This document shows positions 46,119 through 57,999 of a stretch of DNA of 64,000 nucleotides, piece after piece (position 1 is the first letter of the stretch; the number at the start of each line of letters is the position of its first letter). The position numbers and the translations under genes were made by a program. The DNA comes from Tupaia tana (lineage: Eukaryota > Chordata > Mammalia > Scandentia > Tupaiidae), in NCBI GenBank assembly GCA_026018925.1, contig JAKSZU010000005.1, forward strand, positions 86,879,386 to 86,943,385, given 5' to 3'. Below the pieces are notes generated by a model. It searched no databases and was not told where the DNA came from. It saw only the letters and a program-made list of their open reading frames with translations.

Positions 46119-46529
46119 CTTAAAAACAGAATTTATGGCTAGCAGGAGTGAGAACATCAAATGTAAGAATCATTTTACAGATGAGATAAGCAAGAGTGTC
46201 ATAAATTGAGTTAATCATATCGATATGAGAGAACAAATTAAAATAAGTGTTATAATGATTTTTCCAATAAGCAAAGATGTTCAGTCGTCAAGAAATTTCC
46301 AGTAGTACCAATGACTCATGCCTATGCTCATACCAGGTAAGAGAGGTTGAGCATTGAAATATATATTTGAATTGTTAGCTGTTCAATGAGCAACATACAA
46401 CTGCAGATTTTCTGTGGTCCCCAGTTACACACTGCTCACTTCCCTATAAAAAGACATATTTCCTCTCATTGCCACGTGTCTTGCTATGTCCCTGATTCCT
46501 ACAGGAGGAATGTATTTCTTCAACAAATT

Positions 46530-46750
46530 GACATTCGTTTTGGCCTTGCAACTTGACCCATGGGATATAAGGAAACATGAATGAGCTATTTTCCTTTGTC
46601 ATGAAAACAGCACCTCCTTAACAGGAGCTGCTCTTTCAAGTCAAGACTACAAGTTAAGCAGAGCCAGGAGAGCCAAGTGACAGGTGCTGACACAGCAACA
46701 TGCAGTGAGAAAGAATGACACATTGTTACACCACCCAGAGGACAGGAAGA
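46530..46750 (+). mobile_element. MLT1-like LTR fragment, uncertain
   Basis: TTGGCCTTGCAACTTGACCC, ATGGGATATAAGGAAACATG and the downstream CATTGTTACACCACCC recall a MaLR/MLT1 LTR, but alignment by eye is weak. Confidence 0.3.
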
Positions 46751-47802
46751 AGTGTTGTTACAACCCAAAAAAGTTACTGATGGATTTCTTCATGTCTTCT
46801 GCCGAGCTTCAACCTGACACAACTTTGTGTTGCATCTTTTCTTCAAGGATATGTATTAAAGCCAATTTTGAATTAAAAAAATACTATGAGCTCATTTATG
46901 GGTGCTTTAGGTACATGACATTAAGAACTAATTGATGGCAAGTTTTCAAATGCATTTGATAAATCAGGGTTTTAAAGACATCTTGTTAATACAGATTAGC
47001 CAGAAGTCACAGGAAGATAAAAATAAAAATCATACATATAGTGAAGAAATTAAAGAAATATAAATGAGTCCAACACAGAAGAGTGAATCTTTCTCAAAGG
47101 GAAAATACGCTGTTTAAAAAAAATCTTAATATATGGTACCAGCAGATGCCTTAATGGTTATGTACGTGGACTCCCACGTGGTCAACCACGGTTTGAGTCT
47201 CAAACCCAGCAGCTTAAAATTCACACTAGTATGTGCATGGGTGCCTAAAATCCTGAGAGGAAAATAAGAAGAAGGGATTGCAGAGTGGCCATCATCTCTA
47301 GGGGGTATTTTCTCGCTTTCTGTTTCCCTGTCTCTCTGGCAAGCTCGTACGGCCTATAGCAAAAATCTGTTTAAAAAATCTAAATTATAATGCATGGAGG
47401 CTTATGTATTTGTAGAGTAAACTTGAAAACTTACCGTCAATTAGTTTTTAATGTCATGTACCTAAAACACCCATAAATGAGCTCATAGTGTTTTTTTTTT
47501 TTTAATTCAAAATTGGCTTTACTACATATGCTTGAAGAAAAGATGCAACACGAAGTTGTGTCAGGTTGAAGCTCGGCAGAGAACATGAAGAAATCCATCA
47601 GTAACTTTTTTGGGTTGTAACAACACTTAAGAACAGAGCTAGCATTTTTTTAAATCAGGGTTTTAAAGACATCTTGTTAATACGTATTAGCCAGAAGTCA
47701 CAGGAAGATAAAAAAATAATCATACATATAGTGAAGAAATTAAAGAAAAATAAATGAGTCCAACATGGAGGAGTGAATCTTTCTCAAAGGGAAAATAAGC
47801 TG
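46751..47802. repeat. Complex inverted plus direct duplication
   Basis: Segment A (46751-46949) is present inverted at 47423-47627. Segment B (46961-47112) is present in direct orientation at 47652-47802. Order is A, B, SINE, inverted A, B. Copies differ by scattered substitutions and a small indel, so the event is old. Confidence 0.9.
47134..47369 (+). mobile_element. t-SINE type A between duplicated blocks
   Basis: GGTACCAGCAGATGCCTTAATGG, GGTTTGAGTCTCAAACCCAG, ATTTTCTCGCTTTCTG, GGCCTATAGCAAAAATC. Flanks are similar (tttaaaaaaaatct, tttaaaaaatct). Confidence 0.85.
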
Positions 47803-49137
47803 GACCTCATTTATACAAGTACTATGTCCAGCTAATTTCAATAACAATCAGCCATGGGGAGAGGAGCATTAGCTAATGTAAAAATTAGAGAAAGAGACGA
47901 TAGCTGCACTTTTACTTGGCCTCATTACACCTAATGTAATTTTTAACCTTCATGCAATAATAACTTTAATATTATGATCACTATAATTAAGTACATGAAG
48001 GAGAAGAGAGACCTGTGTTGTATGTCTACTGAGGATTTTATTATGTAGAAATAAAGTGTAGTTTGTGAAAGATGAATTGCTTTTTTAAGGGAAGTGCCAG
48101 GAACTTGGACGAGGTGGTAGTAATGGAAGGAAAGGATTGCATCAACTCTGGATCTAGCCAAATCCATTAACGGTTTAAGCCCTATATAGTCTAAGGATTA
48201 AACTATAATAACTTGCTTAGTGGAGATAGCTACGTGGAACTGTTAGAGGAGGCTATGGTATACTTAGGAGAGCTGTGATCACATGAGAACTTGTGTATCT
48301 TATTATAAGTACAATTTACTTTGTATAGAAGTAGAAAAACCTACCCAGTTTAGATGGATAGCTAGGTAGATTGATAAATGATAAAATATGCTGATAGGAA
48401 TTCAAAATATAATGAGAACAAAGGGATTTCAGGAGCTACTGTCATTGCAATTGCCAGGGAAGGAATAATGGATCCCTGGAATTCGGCAAGCCTTGAAAAT
48501 TATGTCAGGAGGCTGAGGACCAGTGCTGGCAATAAAACAAAAATGTCCCCTGGTGGCGGTAAAAGATCTATTACTCTAGGGTCAAACTGCTGCTCTTATT
48601 TGATGAAGTGATAATCAGTTTCTGGCTGCAGATAGGAGAGTAGATACAGGGTATAACTTCAAAATCACAACAAAATACATTGTTCAAAAGGTATGAGGCA
48701 TGCAAAAATGAAAATGTAGGCAAAGGCATATTTACAAAGCAGCTTTTCAATTGCATTAGAAAGACGCCTAATGTTCCCATGTTCTTGAGTACAATTCCCA
48801 CCCACTAATGGGAAATAGGTCTACCCTTTCTTAAAAACAAACAATCCAAAAAAAAAACAAAACAAAAAACAAAAACAAAAACAAGAAAACAAGGGCCGAT
48901 GTACTTCTATCTGAGTAACCAAGAATTAATCTATACTTATTCATGATGGAAAGTCATGTGGTCAAGGGACACATTTTTTTTTTCCATCAGAAGTAGTTTT
49001 TCATATTCAGAGACAAATGTAGATAATGAACCTTCCAATATCTGTATTTATGGCCTGCAAGGCCAGGTCAGGGTATGATGACATGAATAAACAATGTAAA
49101 TGTGGACATATCTTCCCTATGCATGTCAATGATTTTC
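47803..49137. other. No gene seen
   Basis: The 77-codon frame at 48378-48611 is unsupported. An (AAAAC)-rich tract is at about 48840-48892. Confidence 0.45.
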
Positions 49138-49378
49138 TCTTTTAAATTTTTACCAGAGGGCACATGCGCTGGCTGGAGAGAGAGAGCGAGAAAGAGAAAG
49201 TCCCTTCTATGAAGGATGGCCATGCCACAATTCTTTCTTCTCCATTTCTCCTTTTGGAATTTTGGGTATGCACAGGTGCCTGGCATGTTTTTCAAGTTGC
49301 AGGGTCTAGGATTCAAACTACATGGTCAGCCATGTGGGATCCAGCTACCTTAACCTCGACATCATTGACTGGTCCAAT
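49138..49378 (-). mobile_element. t-SINE type A, antisense, with TSD
   Basis: TSD tcaatgattttc (49126-49137) versus tcaatgactttc (49379-49390). CCAGAGGGCACATGCGC, TTTTGGAATTTTGGGTATGC, and a head ending CATTGACTGGTCC. Confidence 0.85.
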
Positions 49379-49390
49379 TCAATGACTTTC

Positions 49391-50149
49391 AACAATAAAA
49401 AGACCTGAAGGAAGAAATTTTAGGACTTTGACAACATATTTATGCCATTTTCCTACCAATAAGTCAAAGCCAGCATTTTATTTTAATATATAGCAGTAGT
49501 TTCTTGAGACTGACTACAGGCCTTTGTCACCAAATATCAATCTATTAAGGTCAACAAAAAGATTATAGCCTATGGAATTTCCTATAAAAGATGTGTACCT
49601 AAGATTACTGACTTAAACAGTGAATCCACCCTCAGAGTTGAACTTACGGGATTTTGGATATATGTACCAGTAATCTAAATGTAATTGGGAAATTAGGAAA
49701 TAAATGTGATGTCAAAAGGGGGAAACATTTATTTAGCTGTATCCTTAGATTCTTTGGACTTTTATGCCAGTATGAGATCTTGAAGGAATTGTGTTATTCA
49801 TTTTATGAGTTGTTTGGAAACACCCTATTCCACATCCTCTGCTTGTTCTGTATAGATTCATCAAGTCACAGGTCTTATCAAGAAACTAATTCTCTAGTTA
49901 GTCTACTCAATTTCTAATATTAATATATTTGAGAAAATGAATTATATACATGAGTGGTTATGTCATGATATATAAAGGGATCTTTCTTTTGTTGGTAAAG
50001 GAAGGAAACCAAAATGCAAGTTTTCGAGAATTTACATATTTACCCAAACCTAAAGGACAAAGGCAATTTCTACCCTGAATTATTTGTGGCTACAAAAAGT
50101 ATTCAATAAGAGTGTGTATACAAGCTTTGTTAAATTCATAAAAGAAATT
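49391..50149. other. No gene seen
   Basis: AT-rich; the 87-codon frame at 49654-49917 resembles nothing recalled. Confidence 0.45.
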
Positions 50150-50413
50150 GGGACCAGCAGTTGGCCTAATAGGTATGTAGCTGAACTCTCATGTAGTCAA
50201 CTGTGGTTCGAGTCTTGGACCCAGCGGCTTGAACTCACATTGGGCGCATGTGCATGCGTGCCCAAGATCCCTAGAGGATAATGGAGGAGAAGGGATTGCA
50301 GTGTGGTCATTCCCCATGAGGCCTGATTTCTCATTTCTGATTCTCTGTTTCTCTTTCTCTTTCTGGTAAATGCACACACTGTATAGCAAAAACCCGTCCA
50401 AAAAAAAAAAAAA
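50150..50413 (+). mobile_element. t-SINE type A
   Basis: GGGACCAGCAGTTGGCCTAATAGG, GGTTCGAGTCTTGGACCCAG, CAAGATCCCTAGAGGATAATGG, CTGTATAGCAAAAACC and an A tail. Confidence 0.9.
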
Positions 50414-50504
50414 TTCTCAAAAACATCCATTTTTGTTGTCTTGAAATCCCTCAGTGACTGTTTCCCTTCTCTTGAGCAGCTGTTGAATCCACAGGATTGC
50501 CTAT

Positions 50505-50791
50505 TGTTTTCTTTTTTTCTTTTTCCTTTTTTTTTTTTGATTTTGTCATAGGGCACATCCACCCCCTGGAGAGACAGAGAGACAATGATATAGAAAGTGA
50601 AAAACAATCTCCTCGTGGTGGAGGGGTGTTGGCCATGCACAATCCCTTCTCCTCCTCTATTCTCATCCTGGGATTTGGGGCATGCATGCACAAGTGAATA
50701 GCATGGTTTTCAAGCCACCAAGTCTGGGACTAGAATGTTGACCGGCCATGATGGAATCCAGCACCTTAACCATTACACTATGTGCTAGTCC
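50505..50791 (-). mobile_element. t-SINE type A, antisense
   Basis: GATTTTGTCATAGGGCACATCC, AGAGACAGAGAGACAATG, CAATCCCTTCTCCTCC, CCAAGTCTGGGACTAG, and a head ending GTGCTAGTCC. Lies about 90 nt from the sense copy, facing it. Confidence 0.85.
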
Positions 50792-50929
50792 TGCTCATTA
50801 TTTTCTGAACTAAAATAATATGGTAGTTATTATTCCCCTCTCTCTTTATATAAATGTGGATTTAACTAATAAATATTTGTTAAATCAAAGAATTGATGCT
50901 TATTAAGGAACGATAGCAAAGATTTTATA

Positions 50930-51885
50930 AGTGGTCAAATCTGATCAATTGAATTAAAAGATGGGCAAATCAAATGAACAGGCAGCTCTCTAAGGAAAAA
51001 ACATACGAACAGCCAAAAGGCATATGAAAAAATTCTCAATATCTCTTACCATAAAGGAGAGCAGATGCAAGTCAAAACTACAATGAGATAACACATAAGC
51101 CCTGTCAAAATGGTTAATATTTTAAAAAAATTAAAAAATGATAAATGTTGGGGAGGTTGTGGTGAAAAGGGAACACTCCTACACTGTTGGTAGGAATGTA
51201 AATTAGTCCAGTCATTGTGGAGAACAATATGGAGGTTCCTTAAAGACTTAAACATAAAATTACCATATTATCCAGCAATTCCACTTCTATTTACTCAAAG
51301 GATAGGAAAATGCTATTTCGAAAAAACACTTGTACATCCATATTTACGGCAGCATTATTCATGAGTGCTAAGACATGGAACTGCCCAAATGTCCACAAAC
51401 AGATGAATGGATTGTAAAAGTGTGGAACATATACACTATAGAATACTACTCAGCCATAAACACCATTGAGACTTTGGCATTTGATAGAAAGTGGGCAAAT
51501 GTGGAAAATTTACTGGTAAGTGAAGCAAGCCTGACAATGAAAGAGAGGCATTATATGTCCCCACTCAATATATACCAAGTGTGGCCTTCTATGGCAGAAA
51601 CTGAATGATTGGAAGATATAAAATCATGGAGAGCTGTGGTGACATTGGGGACAGTGGGGGAGGAGGGTAGAAAATGGGTGAGAATGAGAGAGAGAAAATC
51701 AAGGGGAAGAAGGAAGAAGCAAATAATTGAAGAGGCCCAAAATGAAAAAAAAAGTGTTGACTATAAAGTTTTTAGTAATATCTTGACTGGACCACATGTA
51801 GTATATTCATGATGGGAAAATTTATTTGGTATGCTATAATGATACACAGTGATTAAATGTATAAAATAATTTTTAAAAAAAGTAT
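50930..51885 (+). mobile_element. L1 3' portion (ORF2 end and 3' UTR), sense
   Basis: AAAGATGGGCAAATCAAATG, GTCAAAACTACAATGAGATAAC, ACTGTTGGTAGGAATGTAAATT, CAGCAATTCCACTTCTA, GCAGCATTATTCATGAGTGC, AATACTACTCAGCCATAAAC. These are followed by the lineage 3' UTR (TATGTCCCCACTCAATATATACC). The copy is 5'-truncated; a 77-codon frame (51375-51608) covers the ORF2 end, and the rest is broken. Confidence 0.9.
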
Positions 51886-53064
51886 CCAAATAAATATTGG
51901 ACACAGCCTTGTGGGGTGATAATACAAAGCTTGTTTCTAAATCATAGAGATTGTTCTGTTCTTCTTTTTTTTCTTTTCTCTCCCTCCCTCTGCTCCTTCT
52001 TTCCTTTGTTCCTTTTGTCCTTCCTCCCTCAATTCTTTTTTTTTCCTTCCTCTCTATCAATCTATGGTTTTCTTTTCTTTTTGCCAATTAAGGTTACTTT
52101 TTTTTTTTTAATAAAAAAGACAGTACTGAATGAGGAATAAATCCAGAGTTACTGCCTTAACAAGGGAATCATGAGTCTTGTTTTTATCTACTCTCAACAA
52201 TTTGACATTGTTATCAGTGTCATCCCAGTGTTTGCTCTAAGATACAGGATGGTGCTTAGTGACCTGAAATTGAACCTCTGAGATTCTGGGACTTACAGGG
52301 AGCATCCTTGTTCTTTTGATGTGTATGTGTCCTTAACTTACTTAAGGAGAGATTTGTACCATTGTTTTACAAATATAGCAAATTAAAGTCTAATGGGATT
52401 TCACTGTAGGAGAGTTTGAGGGTAATATGTGTTAAGAGGCCTTAATTTTTAACCTGGAAAAGTTAATTAAAATATAAAAAGAAGCAGGTCTTTTCTTTCA
52501 TATGTTAGTACATTATCCTAGAAACTCCTTGATGAGTTTGTGGCTGTCAGTGCCTCTTCTGTTGAATATTCCCTAATGTGATAGGATAGTGAGGGCCCGG
52601 GTCATAAGAATAGTCAGTCAATTGTACTCCCTAAAATTCAGGAAAAAGACTAAAATCCTTGAGGGTGATTCTAATTTATAGATATGTTATAGGTATTTCA
52701 TTTAATAATAGTTAAAAGTGAAATATATCATTGGTTTTTGTCTTTCACGGTTACGTTTTTTTCTCTTTAATATGAAAGAATACTTAGTAAAGAATGGTAT
52801 TTTCTAAAAACTAGGAGAAGAAACCACTTAAAAAATGTTGCTAGAATTTAATATTTATAGACCTATTACAATTCAGACATTTAGGAGTAATTTAGACTCC
52901 ATTTTGTTATCACTAAAAATTACAGTCTAGTGAGAGAACCGGTATTACAAATAACATAATTGTTGTGAAGGACAATTGCAGATTTCTACTATGAATGATA
53001 AATTTAACTTACCCTAGATAAATGCCCCCACCATTTCTATGAAAAAAATTAAAATACCTTTTTC
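51886..53064. other. No gene seen; CT-rich tract
   Basis: A CTTT/CCTC-rich tract at about 51960-52090 gives low-complexity frames on both strands. Otherwise unassigned. Confidence 0.5.
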
Positions 53065-53295
53065 ATTGAGCTTTAACATATGAGTGGTTGGCTATCAAAC
53101 GAGAGAAAAGATGAAGCAGTCTAGGCAGAGTGAGCAGAGTGTGATGGCCGAAGGGGAAGAGCACCTGCAGGGCAATGAAGGAAGGTTGATGGGGGAGGAC
53201 ATTGCAGGAGCATATTAGGAGAGTGAAGTAGAGGCCAGATACTGGTGGACCTTGCTTATATGTTGAAAAAGGGTGGGTCATTCAAGGATTATAAA

Positions 53296-53339
<44 letters not shown>

Positions 53340-54330
53340 TCAGATTTGCATTATTAAACAATTGATTTCCTTACTTCATAAAGAAAAATGTTGAAAGACA
53401 AAAAAGGGGGATGGAGATGGGGGAAATAGGACCACTTAGAGGTTTTGCATTAATTCAAGGAGCAGATGATGATAGCTTGGATTAGGATACTGGCAAAGAA
53501 GACACTGAAAGATGGGAAGTTTGAGAGCTATTTAGGAGGCAAAATCAAGAGAGCTCAGACTTTGCCAATATGGGGTAGCAGAGAAAGGAGAGTATTTGAA
53601 GGGTTCTCAGGTTCTGACTTGTAGGGGCAGATGGACATTCAGAGGGAAGGCAGTAGAGAAAGACACTGAACGTTCACTTTCGGATATGAACACATAGAAA
53701 TTGGCAGTCAGATAAATGAGGCTGAAATTCTGGAGCGCTAAGATGTGTAAACATACCCACATACTTAATGTCAGAGTAAATACCTGAAATCTGAGGTCCT
53801 GGGTGTTGTGGGGGCACTTCACTGAAGGTCTTTGAGTGAAACAAGACAAAGCATAGAAAAATTCAACAACTAAAGACTGGATAGGAAAAGAGCAGATGCT
53901 ACAGTCAATGGAGAAGGGAGAGTTAAAGGGCTAAGAGTAATGCCAGGGGATTATGATTGTAAAAAGAAAAATGCAGTAATTTTTATTACTGTTATTATTA
54001 CTTTTTATTTTAGTTAGAGGTAGGTAATGGTTTATGTTTGTGCGAAATGCTTCTGGAATATCAGGCAAAATTAATATTAGAAAATACTAGATATATAAGA
54101 AAGAGTGCTCAAGTTGAAGGGGGGGGGGGTCAGTAACCAGGAAGTGAAGAAAATCCTTAAGGAAGTTTGGCCATGAAGACAATACATAACACAGAGTGGC
54201 AGCTGTGTAAGGAATTAACTTTGAAAGAGAATTTTTCATTATAATAATTTAAGACAAGAAAGATTTCTGCTTAAATGACAAAAGATTAAGTAAATAGGTA
54301 TAAAGCAATTTATGGAAAAGAAAATAGGGA
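53065..54330. mobile_element. Ancient repeat-like region, family unsure
   Basis: GTGAGCAGAGTGTGATGGCC, GGAGCAGATGATGATAGCTTGG, ATTAGGATACTGGCAAAGAAG and GATGGACATTCAGAGGG follow the order of a very old mammalian interspersed repeat that I recall but cannot name safely. Contains a (CA)n run (53298-53338) and a G12 run at about 54119-54130. Confidence 0.35.
53298..53338 (+). repeat. (CA)n microsatellite
   Basis: About 20 uninterrupted CA units; no SINE attached. Confidence 0.95.
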
Positions 54331-54469
54331 TCGTGCAATTAATCGGGACAACTGGAGCAGGACCTGCTGAAATGTACAGTCTCTCTGCTGAAAAGGACCA
54401 ACATTATAGCAGGTGCATATCCTAAAAATGAATGTTTGGGATCCCACAGCCTCCCTCTCAATGTTCACA

Positions 54470-54612
54470 TATAGTAGCTCATTTAATCCCCAGACATCTG
54501 AACTGGAAACTACTAATAACTTCATTTTACAGATGAGAGATTAAGTAAATTGCTCAAGGCCAATTTTGTGCCTGGTGAAGCAGGGAATCAAACCTTGACC
54601 CTAGACTCCACG
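54470..54612 (-). mobile_element. MIR, antisense
   Basis: TAGCTCATTTAATCCCCAGAC, CTTCATTTTACAGATGAGAG, ATTAAGTAAATTGCTCAAGGCC and GGGAATCAAACCTTGACC are antisense MIR core landmarks in order. Confidence 0.85.
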
Positions 54613-54714
54613 GTGGTTAGCCAGTTCCCTATACTAACTATATATAATATTTTCTGGCTTATTTGGGAGAACACAAAGGAAAGCCTATCCTATGACCTAT
54701 GTTGTTTTTCAGGA

Positions 54715-54885
54715 AAGACTTATTTAATCTTCATAATACAATACAAATGATTATTCCAATATTTCAGATGAAGAAAGAGAAGTTTAGAGCAGATAAGAAG
54801 TAGCCTCCATCTTATATAGAGTCAATGGTAAAGTTCATTTTGAGTCCAAATCTACGTTTGTAGCCCTTCGCCTTGCCAGGAGGAA
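54715..54885 (-). mobile_element. Second MIR, antisense
   Basis: TTATTTAATCTTCATAATAC, ATTTCAGATGAAGAAAGAG and GTCCAAATCTACGTTTGTAG repeat the antisense MIR layout about 110 nt after the previous one, with heavier divergence. Confidence 0.6.
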
Positions 54886-55324
54886 TGCTTTTCAAAATCT
54901 CAGAGTTGAAAGCTGTCATCCTTCTGATCACAGTTACTCTAAGACTGATCCCTCAAACCCACTTCAGAAAAGAATTTTTCATCTCTCTTTTCTTTTTCTT
55001 TTTCCCTCTAAAGCTTACTATAGTAGTTCAAATGTGTTGTCTTCTTCAGTGCTCCCAGAGTACCCCTAACCCACTTCAATCATAACTTACCTTTTTGTAC
55101 TGTAATGATCTGCTTAATTATGGAAAAGGATAACTGTTAAATATTTTAAACATTATTTTTTTAAATGAGAAATGCTACTAGCTGCTAAAAATAATAAGCC
55201 TTGCTACGAGCAACCTGGAACAATTCCCATTCAGAGCCAACTACTTATTTTGGTGTATTTAAGCTTTTTGAAGGTGTTAGATGCAATGTGTTTGGAATCT
55301 TGGGCCATTTTTTTTGTTTGTTTT

Positions 55325-55550
55325 AAGTTTGTTTATTTACTTATTGAGAGACATAGACAGAGATAGAGATAGAGACAATATCCCTGGACAGAATCCCAAC
55401 ACTGATATCCTATCTCAGCCTGCAGTCAGCCTGCGTCCAACATATTCAGAGGTTTATGGACTTGAAAATGTGAATCTTTCCAGTGGGATTATCTCCCAGA
55501 GTGTCATGTTTTATGGCTGCACCATTGTCTGGACCTGTCCTGTACCTGAA
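55325..55550 (-). mobile_element. SINE-like element, antisense, diverged
   Basis: GAGAGACATAGACAGAGATAG (tail side) and GGCTGCACCATTGTCTGGACC (head side) match the general antisense layout of a tRNA-SINE. The middle is poorly recognisable, so it may be an older relative. Confidence 0.4.
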
Positions 55551-55569
55551 GCTCTTATGAACAAAGAGG

Positions 55570-55668
55570 TGGGACCAGCAGTTAGCATAGTGGCTAAGGC
55601 ACTGGCCTCCCCCATAACTGATTAAGGTTTGATCTCCTGACCTTCTTAAAAATCACACTGGGCTCAAA
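55570..55668 (+). mobile_element. t-SINE head fragment
   Basis: GGGACCAGCAGTTAGCATAGTGG, GGTTTGATCTCCTGACC and AAATCACACTGGGCTC, then the element stops: no CT tract or tail. 3'-truncated or deleted. Confidence 0.8.
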
Positions 55669-56549
55669 TGTTGACTCCTACTGTATTTAAAATGAGGATA
55701 CTTTGGAAGCTCACCAGTTATTTTCATCAGGTAATGGCCATCCATGGGAAAACATTTATTAGTTAACACTCTTCTGTGATTCTAGGTAGTTTCTGACTAG
55801 CCATGTATCGTGGCTGCAGTGGGAAGGCTTCTTTGTGAAGGACCAAACCCAGAAAAAAGTGTACCCTTTGGAGGCTAGGATCAATGAAAGATCTCTTGAT
55901 CTCTTATCCTGGCATATAAAGCCACACATCCATCATCTTCCTGTAGTATAATTCAAGGTTCTTGGACCAGCTTGTTACAGGATATCTTAGGCATAAACGT
56001 TGGATTTATTTCTCTGTGGAGAAGCAGGATGTGTATCAAATGTAAACAAAGCCGGACACTAAAGTAGTAAGTACTGATTTAATTAGTGATAACTATTACA
56101 ATAAAAAAAATAATGTCCCATAAACTGAACTAACTTTTGTGTGGAGGTGATTAGACATTTGAAAGTCAGAATAAGAGAGTAGAGAGGTTAATAATCAGGA
56201 CTTTAGTAGAGTGAGAAAAGTGAAAAATTATTAAAAAGTGACAAGGAGCTGGTTCATGTAAAACCTGATCAAGTTTGATGCTGCTTTTTGGTTAGGCACT
56301 TATCCTCCACAAAGACCAGGAGACAGGTATTTTCTGGAAATTAGATGTTAGCTGTGACCAAGAGTAAATTATTTTGGCAACCATAAATTTTTGCATGTAA
56401 GCACTTTAATGGGAACTAGGGCCATCCTAGGAATAGAAACCTGAGCTGCTAGAAACTGTTAGTGTTTGTTCAAGTCTTTACAGGCCAAGGTTGAGAACTG
56501 GTTGCCTTTAAATAACTGTAGTAGTGATTTTCTTGTGGCACTGGTAGTA
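55669..56549. other. No gene seen
   Basis: Unassigned, moderately complex sequence; no open frame of note. Confidence 0.45.
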
Positions 56550-56745
56550 ATTATACTGGCAATGTTTAGATAATTATCTCATTTAAAACTGAAAATAGCT
56601 TTATAAGATAGGAACTATCTCAAAAACTGAGATTTTGAGGTATTAAAATACTTGGCTATCATTATCTATTAAGCCATCAGTGAAGTCAGGGTTGAATCAA
56701 AATTGAAATACAATTACAGAGACTATGATCTTAATTCTAGACATT
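56550..56745 (-). mobile_element. MIR, antisense, diverged
   Basis: ATCTCATTTAAAACTGAAAATAG, AAGATAGGAACTATCTC, CTTGGCTATCATTATC and GTCAGGGTTGAATCAAAAT give the antisense MIR order. Confidence 0.6.
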
Positions 56746-56945
56746 ATTTTATAGCTACTCAAAAGAAATAGGCTGAACTATTTTAAATAGATTCCACCTG
56801 AAGCAAAATTTTCTTTATTATCAATTTTTGAAGTGTAAAAGTCTTGTATTGTTCATAAGATAAGCTATATATTAAACAAAACAAAGATGAGTTAAGTAAG
56901 TAACATTAAAATTTTAGCACATCACCACATCAGTACTGTTTTTTT

Positions 56946-57129
56946 TTTTTTAAATTATTATTTATTTAATTTTATTTATTCATTCATTTATTTTAATTTG
57001 ACCAGAGAGAAACACAGAGAGAGAGAGGGAGGGAAAGGGAGAAAGGAAGCCGCCAGGTGCGGGACTCGAACCGTGGTCAGCCATGTGGGAGTGTCCAGCA
57101 CCTTAACCACCACGCCACCTGCTGGTCCC
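56946..57129 (-). mobile_element. t-SINE type B, antisense, with TSD
   Basis: TSD cagtactgtttttt at 56931-56944 and 57130-57143. TTTAATTTGACCAGAGAG, GGTGCGGGACTCGAACCG, GTGGTCAGCCATGTGGGAG, CACCTGCTGGTCCC. A 2-nt duplication (GAGTGTCC) marks this copy. Confidence 0.93.
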
Positions 57130-57143
57130 CAGTACTGTTTTTT

Positions 57144-57678
57144 GAAACATTTTTTGTACCTTCAATTATCTACTTTTAGTTTCATACCAATAATTTTAGA
57201 GGTGACAACTACAATATGTGTGATTTGAAATTTTATCTTAGTATATAGTAAACATTTATTGAGATTTTCTTCATAGGATACAACTTTATTTAACTTTTCT
57301 ATGGCTTCTTATTCCCTAAATTATGCATGCAAAAGTGGAGGAAGAGGACAAATAAAAATTTTAGAAAGCATGGAGTTTTAGCTTGAAGCAAACTAGAATA
57401 ATAGAACATATTTTGCATATAAGGGCTAAATATCATTATGTGAAGTCTCTCTGTTCTCTTCATCTCTCTCTCTGTCTTTGTTTCTCTCTCTCATATATGT
57501 GGTACATGGATTCAAAAAGTCCTCGTATCCTTAGAGAAGTCAACTGACTACTGTTACTGATAATATTTTCCTGCATGTCAGAGAAGAAGCATGTAAAACT
57601 GTGTTTTGCAGTAGGTCATCATGAATACTACTGGTAACTGAAAATTACAATCTTGAATGAAACAGGAGAAGATTAATT
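57144..57678. other. No gene seen
   Basis: Short CT-rich tract near 57450-57495; otherwise unassigned. Confidence 0.5.
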
Positions 57679-57700
57679 AGAAATGAATATATAGTCCCTT

Positions 57701-57977
57701 TGGGACCAGCTGTTGGCATAATGGCTATGTTACTGGACTCTCATGTAGTTGACTGCGGTTTGAGTCCTGTACCCGGTGGCTTGAAACTCACACCCGGTGC
57801 ATGTGCGTGTGTGCCCAAGATCCCGAGAGGAGAATGGAGGAGAAGGGATACTTGGGCGTGGCCATGCCCCCTGGGGGGTGATTTCTCACTTTCTGTCTCT
57901 CTGTCTCTCTCTGTCTTTCTGGCGAGCGCACGCACCCTATAGCAAAACCCTGCCCTCCCCCCCAAAAAATAAAAGAA
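57701..57977 (+). mobile_element. t-SINE type A, young, 22-nt TSD
   Basis: TSD at 57679-57700 and 57978-57999 is identical over 22 nt. GGGACCAGCTGTTGGCATAATGG, GCGTGGCCATGCCCCCTGG, GCACCCTATAGCAAAACCC, then a C-rich interruption before the A tail. Confidence 0.95.
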
Positions 57978-57999
57978 AGAAATGAATATATAGTCCCTT

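Noticed and set aside
48378..48611. 77-codon plus-strand frame
   Set aside because: No recognised protein, splice signal or repeat; length is within chance for the region.
50197..50691. 164-codon minus-strand ORF
   Set aside because: Spans parts of two facing SINEs; repeat-derived.
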